Below are positions 35,249 through 44,281 of a stretch of DNA of 64,000 nt, one piece after another. The stretch is from SZUA-309 sp965233675 (GTDB lineage: Bacteria; Pseudomonadota; Gammaproteobacteria; Pseudomonadales; Azotimanducaceae). Position 1 is the first letter of the stretch, and each line of letters begins with the position of its first letter. The position numbers and the translations under genes were made by a program. The notes below the pieces were generated by a model. The model had not been told where the DNA came from and searched no databases. It worked only from the letters and a program-made list of their open reading frames with translations. Where the stretch lies: NCBI GenBank assembly GCA_965233675.1, contig OZ247498.1:930001-994000 (forward strand), written 5' to 3'.

Positions 35249-36163
35249 ATGGATGATAAGAGAGCCGTCGATCATTTCGAGATCGACTCCGTTGATTCAA
35301 TGGCGGGTACCTTTCAGGTTGCCCCGATCCAGTATCTGCAGACGAGCGCTGAGGTGCTCGAAGCGGACGTCTACAGGATCAGTACGCCGAAGCTGGAAGT
35401 CCGCGATGTGGCCTATCGCTCGGATGTCTTTATCAGGGTGGGTAACCCCTACCCACGGTTTTCGATCGCGCTGGGGTTGTCCGGCGAGGGCTCTATCCTC
35501 GGCGTGCAGCTGACACGGTCGAACCTGGCCTGGGTAAGCGGAGACAACGGCGTCGTCGCACGTCTCAAGGGAGCGTCCAGGTGGTGCAATGCGGCGGTCG
35601 ACAGGGGCCTGATGAACCGGCTGGCGGATCGCCATCAGTATGAGCTCCCCGGGGAAGACGGTTCACACGGGATGCCCTTCTCCGCACATAGCGCGCTGGC
35701 CAGGAAGCTGACGCTGATTGCCCGCGGCAGCACGTTTGGTCATCTGACCAATGACCAGTTGGAAGAGGAAGTGGCGCTGACGGTGCTGCGCAGCGTGAAT
35801 CCCACCGGCAGAACCTACGGGGTCCGGCGGGACCGGCACTGGTCGATCGTGCATCGGATCATGGACTACCTTCACGCCGAGTATGGGAGCCAGGTGACGA
35901 TCACCGGCCTGTGCGACCTGGTGGATCTCAGCGAACGCTCACTACAGTACGTGTTCCGCAATGCAACCGGCATGTCGATCGAGCGCTACCTCATGCGTTA
36001 CCGGTTGCATCAGGCAAGGTTGCTGCTGGTCAGCGGCCGGATCGCGAAGGTGAGTGACGCAGCATCGATCTGCGGGATACCGCATACGGGACGATTCGCC
36101 TCTTACTATCGGGAAGTGTTCGGTGAATCTCCCAGTCGGACGCTGGTGACCGGGCTGGGGTGA
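35249..36163 (+). CDS. AraC-family transcriptional regulator
   Basis: A 304-residue regulator with an N-terminal beta-rich sensing domain (about 1-190) and a C-terminal AraC DNA-binding domain with two helix-turn-helix motifs: VTITGLCDLVDLSERSLQYVF, then AKVSDAASICGIPHTGRFASYYREVFGESPS. ATG 35249 has AAGG upstream. It is divergent from the arylsulfatase gene, so it probably controls that gene in response to a substrate or product. This is inferred from position. Confidence 0.9.
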   Translation: MDDKRAVDHFEIDSVDSMAGTFQVAPIQYLQTSAEVLEADVYRISTPKLEVRDVAYRSDVFIRVGNPYPRFSIALGLSGEGSILGVQLTRSNLAWVSGDNGVVARLKGASRWCNAAVDRGLMNRLADRHQYELPGEDGSHGMPFSAHSALARKLTLIARGSTFGHLTNDQLEEEVALTVLRSVNPTGRTYGVRRDRHWSIVHRIMDYLHAEYGSQVTITGLCDLVDLSERSLQYVFRNATGMSIERYLMRYRLHQARLLLVSGRIAKVSDAASICGIPHTGRFASYYREVFGESPSRTLVTGLG

Positions 36164-36205
36164 GAATTCAGGGCGGCGGATTTTTGGGGAGGAGGCCTTC
36201 CAATA

Positions 36206-36238
36206 GAACGAGCCAAGGAACGAGCCAAGGAACGAGCC
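36206..36238 (+). repeat. 12-bp tandem repeat downstream of the AraC gene
   Basis: The unit GAACGAGCCAAG is repeated at 36206-36217 and 36218-36229, with 9 bases of a third copy to 36238; looser CGAGC words follow to about 36272. It lies between the AraC gene and the terminator of the tRNA-Ser unit. No gene is seen here. Confidence 0.7.
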
Positions 36239-36332
36239 GTACACCGAGCCATGAAACGAGCGAGCGGGCGGGGTTATTCGGATTCGGCTCGAACCCGGAG
36301 GGTTCTCTGCGGCACACGCCCTTACAGCAATG

Positions 36333-36367
36333 CAAAACGAGAAACGGACCCGATGGGTCCGCTTCTC
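36333..36367 (-). terminator. Rho-independent terminator of the ffs/tRNA-Ser unit
   Basis: On the minus strand a 13-bp stem (36355-36367 with 36339-36351, one G-U pair, three-base loop) is followed by G and UUUU. It starts 9 nt after the tRNA CCA end. Confidence 0.88.
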
Positions 36368-36375
36368 GATCTGGA

Positions 36376-36463
36376 TGGCGGAGAGGGAGGGATTCGAACC
36401 CTCGATACGTTGCCGTATACACACTTTCCAGGCGTGCTCCTTCGACCGCTCGGACACCTCTCC
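36376..36463 (-). tRNA. tRNA-Ser (GGA anticodon)
   Basis: Reads on the minus strand as a complete class II tRNA. The acceptor arms GGAGAGG and CCTCTCC pair; the anticodon stem-loop CACGC-CTGGAAA-GTGTG gives anticodon GGA. A long variable arm follows, then the T arm with GGTTCGAATCC. Discriminator G and an encoded CCA end it. Only 4 nt separate it from the 4.5S RNA 3' end, so the two are likely cleaved from one transcript. Confidence 0.95.
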
Positions 36464-36467
36464 GGGT

Positions 36468-36579
36468 GGCAACCCTGACCAGCCACACCTCGGCACACGA
36501 GTCAGTTGCTACCGTTGCTCCCTTCCGGGCCTGGCGGAGTTTACAACCTGTCGTTGCGAGGGGACCGGAAAGGGTCACC
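36468..36579 (-). ncRNA. ffs: 4.5S RNA (bacterial SRP RNA)
   Basis: On the minus strand this 112-nt segment has the signature SRP domain-IV core GCCCGGAAGGGAGCAAC and the following ACTCGTGTGCCGAGG. The ends GGTGACCC and GGGTTGCC pair as the closing stem with wobbles. The length agrees with enteric 4.5S RNA (about 114 nt). Exact ends are estimated from the pairing. Together with Ffh it targets membrane proteins to the Sec translocon. Confidence 0.93.
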
Positions 36580-36650
36580 ATTGAGGGCGCGAAGCTTACA
36601 GATTTTACCGGATCTTGGGTAGGTCTCCCGGCAACCGGCCGGACCCGTCA

Positions 36651-37100
36651 TCAGCCTTCAATACCCGTCAACTTGCCTGTTTCGTCAAGGGCCACGACCA
36701 GCCGTCGGCCGGATCGGAGCCGGTCGTGCTCTGCCGCGGAGATGTGCCAGAATTCCTGTTCCGCTGCGGGTGCCAGGGCGGGTGAGGATACCCGGCGTTC
36801 GTTTTTCGCAAACCGGGCCCGCTGGATCCAGGACCAGAGAATGACGACCAGGGCCGTGCCCAGCAGGATCAGCAGAAAGCTCAGCAGCAGGGATATGAGC
36901 GGGTCGGTGCCGCCGGCACGAATCACCAGGCCGTAGGCAAACTGCACCCCCAGATACCATGCCCCCAGACTGATCAGCGGCAACCACAGGTAGGCGTACA
37001 GCAACCACATGGCGGTGGTGAGGATGCGGTCGCGATTGCGAATCCGCCGGCTCACCACATTTCTGGCGTTGATGATCACATTACCCAGTTCTTTAACCAT
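36651..37100 (-). CDS. pgaD: PgaD-like poly-GlcNAc synthase accessory protein
   Basis: A 149-residue inner-membrane protein with two hydrophobic helices (about 25-50 and 65-90: TAMWLLYAYLWLPLISLGAW and PLISLLLSFLLILLGTALVV), then a charged cytoplasmic tail. Position and topology match PgaD, which partners PgaC and carries the c-di-GMP response in E. coli. The ATG at 37100 overlaps the 3' end of pgaC. Sequence similarity of PgaD proteins is low, so the call rests mainly on the operon. Confidence 0.85.
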   Translation of the reverse strand: MVKELGNVIINARNVVSRRIRNRDRILTTAMWLLYAYLWLPLISLGAWYLGVQFAYGLVIRAGGTDPLISLLLSFLLILLGTALVVILWSWIQRARFAKNERRVSSPALAPAAEQEFWHISAAEHDRLRSGRRLVVALDETGKLTGIEG

Positions 37101-38385
37101 GGGCGGTCTCCTCGGCCGGCTCGGCGTCTCCGCGCACCCCGCGGTCCGGCGACACCCAGATAGCCCGTTTACCCTTGCCACGGAAGAGGGCTCTCGGCAG
37201 CGCCATGACGGAAGTCACCACCTGAATGATCCAATAGACCATGGGGTACCAGACGATCCAGTAATAGGTCCGGCCCAGACGTGTTTCGTAACGGCTGTCG
37301 ATCACCAGGCTCACGGCGAACTGGGCCAGACAGGTGGTGCCGAGTAACAGACCGCTCCAGCCGGGCAGGATGGTTGCGGCGTTGAAAGGGGCGGGCAGGG
37401 CGAAAAACTGACCCGCTAGCCAGAGCATGAACACGAGCGCCATGGTGTAGGCCCAGATGGTGCTCACCATCAGCTCCACAGCGACGATCCACATGCGCCG
37501 GGAACGCCAGTGCAGGAGGTGTCTGAAGTGGTTGCTCAGCACCTCGAGTCCACCCTGGGCCCAGCGCAGCCGCTGCCGCCAGAGTCCCTTGAAGGTCTCC
37601 GGCATGAGAATCCAGCACAGGGCGTTGGGTTCGTAGCGGATGTCCCAGTGATTGAGCTGCAGCCGCCAACTGATGTCGATGTCTTCCGTCATCACGTCCA
37701 GACCCCAGTAGTCGGACTGGTGAACGGCGGATTTGCGGAATGCACTCACCACACCGGAGACGGTAAACACCCGGCCGTAGATACGCTGCGCCCGTTTCAG
37801 CAGCCCGATGATCGAGGAAAACTCGCCCACCTGGATGCGGGCGAGCAGCGTGGTTCGATTGCGAACCCGCGGATTGCCAGTGACCGCACCCACCCGGGCA
37901 CTGTCGATGAAGTGGTGGGCGATCCACTTGGAAGAGTGGGGCGCGAGCAGGGCATCACCGTCCAGACAGACCAGAATCTCGTTGTTGGCGGCAAGACTGC
38001 CGATGCGCAGGCCCATGGCTTTGCCCTGATTACTGGCAAAGTGGATGACGCGCAACTCCGGGTGCTTTGCTGCCAGCCCGTCCAGCAACTCGCCGGTGTT
38101 GTCCGTGCTGGCATCGTTGATGGCGATGATCTCGAAATCCGGATATTCCTGGCCGAGCAGGGACTGGATGGTCTCCACCACGTTGGCGCTTTCATTGTGG
38201 CAGGGCACCAGATAGGTGATCGCCGGCCATTCATCGTATTCGGGTGGATGCTCCGGTTTGGTGTCTGCTTCCTTTTCCCGATAGAAGTAGTAGTAGATGG
38301 AGGCCGTCATCCAGACGATCGACATGAACAGCGGATAGTAGAACGTGAAGTTCAGCAGCGAGTAGAAGAGGGCTTCCAGGCTCAT
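37093..38385 (-). CDS. pgaC: Poly-beta-1,6-N-acetylglucosamine synthase
   Basis: Processive GT2 glycosyltransferase of the inner membrane that polymerises UDP-GlcNAc, 430 residues (441 in E. coli). The catalytic motifs are present: VPCHNES, NDASTDNT, CLDGDALL (DxD), MTEDIDISWRLQ and the QxxRW motif QRLRWAQGG. N-terminal helices and several C-terminal helices form the pore. It overlaps both pgaB (4 nt) and pgaD. Confidence 0.95.
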   Translation of the reverse strand: MSLEALFYSLLNFTFYYPLFMSIVWMTASIYYYFYREKEADTKPEHPPEYDEWPAITYLVPCHNESANVVETIQSLLGQEYPDFEIIAINDASTDNTGELLDGLAAKHPELRVIHFASNQGKAMGLRIGSLAANNEILVCLDGDALLAPHSSKWIAHHFIDSARVGAVTGNPRVRNRTTLLARIQVGEFSSIIGLLKRAQRIYGRVFTVSGVVSAFRKSAVHQSDYWGLDVMTEDIDISWRLQLNHWDIRYEPNALCWILMPETFKGLWRQRLRWAQGGLEVLSNHFRHLLHWRSRRMWIVAVELMVSTIWAYTMALVFMLWLAGQFFALPAPFNAATILPGWSGLLLGTTCLAQFAVSLVIDSRYETRLGRTYYWIVWYPMVYWIIQVVTSVMALPRALFRGKGKRAIWVSPDRGVRGDAEPAEETAHG

Positions 38386-40322
38386 GTGTCACCTGCGTCG
38401 ATCCGCTCGCGCAGAGACAGTCCACGACTGAGCTGCTTGAGTGAGGGTTTGCCCTCGATGAAGTCGTCCGGGTAATAGGCCAGATTCAGCACGCCCCTGG
38501 ATTTCAGGTATTTCATGGTCCGGTACAGAGATCGCCCGGAAAGCCAGCGCTGCTTTTGCCAGTCCTTCGCCTGCAGTTGAAAGGTGGTGCTGGTGAGACC
38601 GTCCGGTTCGGCCGCAACCGCATCGATCAGGTTCCGGTAGAACTTTCTTTCGTTCCGGTAGCCTTCGAAGCGCGGCATGGCCATCAGCGCTACGTGGTCA
38701 TAGTTGAGGAGATACTGCCGGAAGTCCTGCGCCAGGAACGTCTCTGCGCCTTCGAGCAGAAGTGCGGTGGCGAACAGGTTGCGGGAAGTTTTGAGTTCCG
38801 GGTGCCAGCGGGCGGTCTGTTCCGCCAGTGCCCGGGTGAATCGGATCAGGGCGTCGGACTTGAATTCCGCCCAGTCCGCCGCCAGCTTCTGATCGGCGAG
38901 CGCTTGTGCATCCACCGGGCGGCCGATGGCGGCTTCATAGGCATGGAGTGCGGCTGGGTTGGCATCTTCGAACTCATTCAGACGACCATCATCGTGAAAG
39001 TGAAGGCCCGCGAAGTCCGCGTGACGGGCCAGATCCTCGTACACCTCCAGGATCAGCTGCCGGGCCGCAGGCACGAAGATGGACAGGCGCGGTTCTGCCT
39101 GGCTGTCCGGTGCACCGGTGTGGCGTTCGAGCACCTGCCAGTCGGCGGGGGCCTCCGGAGGACTGAACGCCATGATGGGCATCCAGGCATAGACGCTGAC
39201 ATTGGACCTGGTCCGGAGCTGCCAGGCGGCCCGATTGAAGAGATCGGATCGCATGGGCAGGTGCCGGTTCGGAAAATAGACGGCATCTGCTGCACCGTCA
39301 CCGTCCGGGTCGGCAAAGGCCTGCAGGAACACGGTATTGATGCCCATCGCCTTCACCCGGTCGAGCAGCAGGCCGAGATTTGCTTCCTGGCGATCCGGGT
39401 CCGGATCGTAGACGTAATCCAGATCCACCTGGGCGGCCCGCAACGGCGTGAATGCCCGCGTGCTGCTGAAAAGCCCGGCAAAACGTTCGACACCCGGGTT
39501 GGAGACCGGCATGTGCCGTCCGATCACCCCATCGTCCATGGCGGATGCCGGTTCATCCAGGGTGAGCGAAATGGTCATGCCCAGATCAGCCGCCAGCTGA
39601 CGGCTGACTGCGTTCCAGGCGCCGTAGGGCCAGGTCATCACCCGAGGGGCCTGGCCGATCTTCTCTTCGATCAGCCTGGCGCTGGTGGTCAGGTCGGCGC
39701 GCACTCTCGATTCATAGGCGCCTGTATCCTCGTAGACGCCATCGATCAGCGCATGAGTTGTCGCAGCCGGCTGCTCGTTCCCCTGCGGGTTACCGATGAT
39801 GCCGCGATGCAGATCGTGGGAATGGGAGGCGATTTCCACCAGTCCGGAATCCGCCATCTCCTTCATCTGCTTCCAGGTCAGGAAATCCTCTGCGGTCAGT
39901 GACTGGGTGTTGTAGGGAATGCGCACGTCCGATTCGATCCAGCCGGTCACCGGACTGACGACGGCGTGATAGCCGAACAGTTTCAGCAGCGGGAAAACAT
40001 GGGTGTAAACACTCCGGAAACCGTCATCGAACGTGAGCAGCACGCTTCGTTCGGGCAGTACGATCTCTCCCCGCCGGGCCGCGAGGATCTCATCGATGCT
40101 GACCACGGCGTAGTTCTGATCTCTCAGCCACTGAAAGTGGCCGGCAAGATGTTCCGTGCTGACCGCGTACTGATCCGGGTCATAGTAGTTCGCCAGCGTG
40201 TCCCGGACTTCGTGGTAGCCGACGGTTATCAGTCCAGGGGTGCTGGCCGTTGCGCTGCTGCCGAAGCAGGCTGAGAGCATCAGCAGCAGAACGGCGTTTG
40301 CCGGGCGTCGGAGCTGTCTCAA
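38382..40322 (-). CDS. pgaB: Poly-beta-1,6-N-acetylglucosamine N-deacetylase (lipoprotein)
   Basis: Outer-membrane lipoprotein that partly deacetylates PNAG before export, 646 residues (672 in E. coli). The lipobox LSAC gives a lipidated Cys19. The NodB-type deacetylase domain has LLTFDDGFRSV and the metal-binding ASHSHDLH; the C-terminal glycoside-hydrolase-like domain begins about residue 300. The start overlaps the end of pgaA by 4 nt (ATGA). Confidence 0.94.
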   Translation of the reverse strand: MRQLRRPANAVLLLMLSACFGSSATASTPGLITVGYHEVRDTLANYYDPDQYAVSTEHLAGHFQWLRDQNYAVVSIDEILAARRGEIVLPERSVLLTFDDGFRSVYTHVFPLLKLFGYHAVVSPVTGWIESDVRIPYNTQSLTAEDFLTWKQMKEMADSGLVEIASHSHDLHRGIIGNPQGNEQPAATTHALIDGVYEDTGAYESRVRADLTTSARLIEEKIGQAPRVMTWPYGAWNAVSRQLAADLGMTISLTLDEPASAMDDGVIGRHMPVSNPGVERFAGLFSSTRAFTPLRAAQVDLDYVYDPDPDRQEANLGLLLDRVKAMGINTVFLQAFADPDGDGAADAVYFPNRHLPMRSDLFNRAAWQLRTRSNVSVYAWMPIMAFSPPEAPADWQVLERHTGAPDSQAEPRLSIFVPAARQLILEVYEDLARHADFAGLHFHDDGRLNEFEDANPAALHAYEAAIGRPVDAQALADQKLAADWAEFKSDALIRFTRALAEQTARWHPELKTSRNLFATALLLEGAETFLAQDFRQYLLNYDHVALMAMPRFEGYRNERKFYRNLIDAVAAEPDGLTSTTFQLQAKDWQKQRWLSGRSLYRTMKYLKSRGVLNLAYYPDDFIEGKPSLKQLSRGLSLRERIDAGDT

Positions 40323-42808
40323 AGAAAGCCCTCCACCCCGATGCGGAAATACCAGGCGTCTTCTTCGTCGCCGTCATAGACCCGCTGGTTCAGTTGCGCC
40401 CCGCCTCTGAGCGAGAGTCGATCGGACAGCTGCCATTCGATCTCATAGTCCAGGGTCCAGGTCGGCGCGCTGCCGAAACCCTGCTGGTCATAAAAGCCGA
40501 CGTCGGCGCTCAATCTGTGCACGAGTTGATGGTCGTAACGTCTGAACTGACGCCAGGTGTTGCGCAGGCCGCCGCTGAGTGCAAAGCCGCGCTCGGGACT
40601 GAAATAGACCGGATCATCCAGCGTGCTGGTGGTGATTCCGGTGTTTCCGTAGAGATCGAGTTTGTAGGTGTAGCCGTTGATCAGCCGGTAGCTGCCGAAC
40701 AGGTCCGCGCTGGTCACGTCGTTGCCATCGTCGAGTGGCTGGTAGGCTACCTGGCCGCCCAGTTCCCACCATTCGCTGCGTCGATAGCGGGCCCGGGCGC
40801 TGTAGCGATCGCTGTGGATCCCTGCCCGATCGGCACGAAGCGGGGTGGCATAGGCGGCAAAATCCGCCTCGGCGCCGAGCAGCCAGCGGTCGGAGGCACG
40901 GAAGTCCGCCTGGACCCGGGCACCGGGTGTGTCCAGATCGAACCGGTCGCCGGACAGCTCTCCTACCAGCCGCCAGCGGTCCTGACGATACTCAACGCCG
41001 CCGGCGATCCGCCGGCGGGCATGATCTCCGTCCTCGAACTCAGCCCAGCTGTCTGCGGTGCGAACATAGGCCCGGTAATTCAGACGCCACGGATAGGTGA
41101 ACCACCAGAAGCTGGCGTCGTACTGTTTGCTGCCGAAGGTATCGCCGCTGGAACGGCCGAATCGGGCGTCGAAGAGAATCTGGCTGCGGAAATGGCGGGA
41201 CCAGGTGCTGTGCAGATCATCGAAACTGAAATAAGTCAGATACGGCGGTGAGAGCCGGCGCATGGCAGTGCGGACGGTTTCGTAGTCCTGTCGATCCAGC
41301 TCCGTAAAGGCGAGCCCGTATTCGGCTTCGAAGTTGTCGGACGGCTCTGGAAGATAGGCCTGACGGTAGAGGGGCGCCGCCCGGTCAGGCCATCCTCGCC
41401 AGCGGTAAACGCTGGCCAGTCCGATCAGTGCCTGGCGATTGCCGGGTGCGGTCTCCAGGATCGCTTCGAGGCGTTCGGTGGCCTCCGGTAGCTGATCCGC
41501 ATAGGCGCGGGCCATGGCGGCAATGACGACCACGGTGGTGTACGACCGGCTGGGCTGACCGGGCGTTTCATCCGAGACACGTTTCACCGGTTCAAGCGAT
41601 TCGGCCAGCTGGTCGATCAGATCGATGGCATCCTGGTAGCGCTCCTGCTCGATCAGCGCATAGAACAGCGTGATCTGAATTTCCACGTCACCGGGCACCT
41701 GATCGAGTGCCTGGCGCAGCACGGCTTCGGCGCGTTCGGGTTGTTCGAGATTCAGATAGGCCTGCCCCACCGCATGCTGAACGTAGGCTGCGGGCAGCAC
41801 GCTCTGCTCGATGAGCGCTTCGTAATCCTGGACGGCTTCAGGCCAGCGGTTCATGGCATGCAGGGCAACCACCCGGTCCTGACGCAGTCTCAGTCCTAAG
41901 CGACTGTCCGGATCGGTCTGGTGCAGTCGTGTTTCGATCCGACTGAGCGCTCGTCTGACATCCGGGAACGGGTAACGTTTATCCGGTGCCCAGAGCGCAT
42001 TGCGGAGATTGACCGCCAGCGCGTCGGCTTCCAGTCGCTGCAGTTCAGCTTCCGTGATGATGCCTGGATGGGCATAGGCGATGTCGAGTGCCTGTTCCGG
42101 CAGCAGCAGACCGGTGAGTGCTGCGATTTTGCCCTGCAGCGCCTCCACGTTGGTCGGGTCGTTCGCGAGCACGGCTTCATAGTCATTCAGGGCCGGGACA
42201 AAGGCGCTGTCACGCCGGTGCAGGTAACCGGAGGCGAGCTGAACCTGGGTCTCTGTCTGCACGGGCTCAGGCAGTGCGTTCAGCAGATCGCGCGCTTCCC
42301 GGTGCGCACCGGCCTCTGCCAGCGTCATGGCGAGGCCGAGGTAGAGATCCTGGGACGTCGGGTTGGCCGACAGTGCCGACCGATACCACTCGCTGGCGAG
42401 TTCCAGATCATTCAGGTTGCGCGCCGAGCGCGCCATCGCCGAGGCCACGTAGGTGGGCACCGTGGCTGGATTCAGGCCGGTGGCATTTCGAACCACGCCT
42501 TCGAAATCGCCTGCCCAGAACCGGACGACGATCGTGTCGTAGCGGAGCGTCGGTTCGTCTGGATAAGCGGCGATCAGTGCCTGGAGTCTTCTGAGGGCTT
42601 CATCCGTATTGCCTGCCCGGGCCAGTTGAACTGCCTGTGTCTGCTGATCTGCATAGGGGCGCGCTTCGCCGGCATGGGCGGCCGTATTCCAGACAGCCGA
42701 AAGCAGGATCAGACCGGCCAGGGCGATCCTGCAGAATGCCGCGCGCACGCAAAGCGGTGACGTGCCCGACGGCTCAGCCGAAGGAACTATGAGAAACGCT
42801 GGAGACAT
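40319..42808 (-). CDS. pgaA: Poly-beta-1,6-N-acetylglucosamine export porin
   Basis: Outer-membrane exporter of PNAG, 829 residues (807 in E. coli). A signal region is followed by tetratricopeptide-type repeats (for example LARAGNTDEALRRLQALI and ERAEAVLRQALDQVPGD) to about 500. A C-terminal beta barrel ends in the aromatic/aliphatic EGFL. The first gene of pgaABCD. The annotated ATG gives an unusually long signal region; a GTG start about 20 residues in would give a tidier one. Confidence 0.92.
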   Translation of the reverse strand: MSPAFLIVPSAEPSGTSPLCVRAAFCRIALAGLILLSAVWNTAAHAGEARPYADQQTQAVQLARAGNTDEALRRLQALIAAYPDEPTLRYDTIVVRFWAGDFEGVVRNATGLNPATVPTYVASAMARSARNLNDLELASEWYRSALSANPTSQDLYLGLAMTLAEAGAHREARDLLNALPEPVQTETQVQLASGYLHRRDSAFVPALNDYEAVLANDPTNVEALQGKIAALTGLLLPEQALDIAYAHPGIITEAELQRLEADALAVNLRNALWAPDKRYPFPDVRRALSRIETRLHQTDPDSRLGLRLRQDRVVALHAMNRWPEAVQDYEALIEQSVLPAAYVQHAVGQAYLNLEQPERAEAVLRQALDQVPGDVEIQITLFYALIEQERYQDAIDLIDQLAESLEPVKRVSDETPGQPSRSYTTVVVIAAMARAYADQLPEATERLEAILETAPGNRQALIGLASVYRWRGWPDRAAPLYRQAYLPEPSDNFEAEYGLAFTELDRQDYETVRTAMRRLSPPYLTYFSFDDLHSTWSRHFRSQILFDARFGRSSGDTFGSKQYDASFWWFTYPWRLNYRAYVRTADSWAEFEDGDHARRRIAGGVEYRQDRWRLVGELSGDRFDLDTPGARVQADFRASDRWLLGAEADFAAYATPLRADRAGIHSDRYSARARYRRSEWWELGGQVAYQPLDDGNDVTSADLFGSYRLINGYTYKLDLYGNTGITTSTLDDPVYFSPERGFALSGGLRNTWRQFRRYDHQLVHRLSADVGFYDQQGFGSAPTWTLDYEIEWQLSDRLSLRGGAQLNQRVYDGDEEDAWYFRIGVEGFL

Positions 42809-42900
42809 TCAGGGGCGGGGTAGAGACGGTGCTGCGAAGTTGGCGCATTCTACCTGATCCGGCGTCCCCGCGTGGCACCGATCCGCCATCGAATCGATTG

Positions 42901-44193
42901 TCAGGCCATCTGCCGACCTGCTTCCAGGTCTTCTTTCAGCGTTCTACCGGCAGCGAGATAGAGCAGCGCCGAAACCAGATTGAAGACCAGGCTGATCACC
43001 AGTGCCCAGCGCAGAGAATCGGCACCGAGGTCCGTGAAGGCGTTCAGCACATCCGAGGTGATGCCCGTGAACTGGGGCCCGAGTCCGAGCCCGATGATGT
43101 TCAGAATGAACAGCGAGAGGCTGGCCGCCAGCGCCCGCATGCGCAGTCCCACCATGCCCTGCACCATGGAAAAGGTGGGGCCGAGGTAGTAGGCGCCGAG
43201 GAAATAGGAGACCGAGAGCACCCACAGCGCCTGGTATGGCTCGCCCCAGAGATAAACAAAGGCGGAGAACGGCAGACTCACCATGGTCGCGATTCCGGGC
43301 AGCCAGACGTACCAGCGCTCGTCCCGTTTACCGAAACGGTCGCCCAGATAGCCGCCGAGAAAGGTCCCGGCGATGGACGCGAAGCCGAGGTAGAACAGGG
43401 CGATGCCCATCTCTCCGGTGCCAAGCCCGTGGCTGCGGGCAAACATGGCCGGGATCCAGTAACTGACGCCATAGCCGACAAAGGCGTGCAGCGCGCCGCC
43501 GAGAGTCAGGAACTTGAACGAACGCCGCGCCCACAGGTAGCGGAACACTTCCATGACCGGCGGTGCTTCCTCCTCGGAGGGTTGCACGTTTTCAGCACCG
43601 CCTCGTGGCGGTTCCCGGAGCGTCAGACGAAGCACGAACGCCAGGGCGACGCCCGGCAAGCCGACGACCAGAAACGCCGTCCGCCAGTCAAAGGCTTCAT
43701 TGATCCAGCCGCCGCCAAGATTTCCGAGCATGGTGCCGATGGGAATTCCGAGCGCGTAGATGGCGAGTGCCGTTGCCCGGCGTTCCGGGGGAAACATATC
43801 GGAAATCATGGAGTGGGAGGGCGGGCTGCCGCCGGCTTCTCCCACGGCCACGCCGATCCGGGCAGCCAGCAGATGAAAGAAATTCTGAGCCATGCCGCAC
43901 AGGGCGGTGGCGCCGCTCCAGAGCACGAGCGAGACGGTGAGGACGTTGACCCGGGAGCCTTTGTCGGCAAGCCGGGCGATGGGGATGCCCATGAAGGTGT
44001 AGAAGATGGCGAATGCGATGCCGCCGAGGAAACCCATGGCGGTGTCGCTGACCTGCAGATCTTCCTTGATGGGCTGAACCAGGATGCCCAGGATGGAGCG
44101 GTCGATGAAGTTGAAGACGTAGACCACCACCAGCAGCACCAGGGCATACCAGCGATAAACAGACGAATACGGCTTGGCCGCCTGTGAAGACAT
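42901..44193 (-). CDS. MFS transporter (spinster-like)
   Basis: A 430-residue major facilitator protein with about 12 helices, resembling the spinster (Spns) group: NFIDRSILGILVQPIKEDLQ, GRxG-type ARIGVAVGEAGGSPPSHSMISDMFPPERRA and the mid-loop. The start at 44193 has GAGGGG 6 nt upstream; the GTG at 44220 lacks one. The substrate is unknown. It lies 88 nt downstream of the methylmalonyl-CoA epimerase gene, same strand. Confidence 0.9.
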   Translation of the reverse strand: MSSQAAKPYSSVYRWYALVLLVVVYVFNFIDRSILGILVQPIKEDLQVSDTAMGFLGGIAFAIFYTFMGIPIARLADKGSRVNVLTVSLVLWSGATALCGMAQNFFHLLAARIGVAVGEAGGSPPSHSMISDMFPPERRATALAIYALGIPIGTMLGNLGGGWINEAFDWRTAFLVVGLPGVALAFVLRLTLREPPRGGAENVQPSEEEAPPVMEVFRYLWARRSFKFLTLGGALHAFVGYGVSYWIPAMFARSHGLGTGEMGIALFYLGFASIAGTFLGGYLGDRFGKRDERWYVWLPGIATMVSLPFSAFVYLWGEPYQALWVLSVSYFLGAYYLGPTFSMVQGMVGLRMRALAASLSLFILNIIGLGLGPQFTGITSDVLNAFTDLGADSLRWALVISLVFNLVSALLYLAAGRTLKEDLEAGRQMA

Positions 44194-44281
44194 AGATTCC
44201 CCTCGAATCCCCGAGTTCACCGATGGGACCGGTTGGCCCCGGATCAGTTATCCACGATCGGGCTGGCGGCTGAACGTCCGC

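Noticed and set aside
36376..36463. tRNA-Ser as an integration site of a genomic island
   Set aside because: No integrase, direct repeat of the tRNA end, or change in gene type was found next to it.
36160..36936. Frames across the 4.5S RNA/tRNA-Ser unit on both strands
   Set aside because: They run through two structural RNAs and a terminator; none shows a domain or ribosome binding site.
42829..44187. 452-codon plus-strand frame opposite the MFS gene
   Set aside because: Highly charged, repetitive shadow of a hydrophobic protein read backwards.
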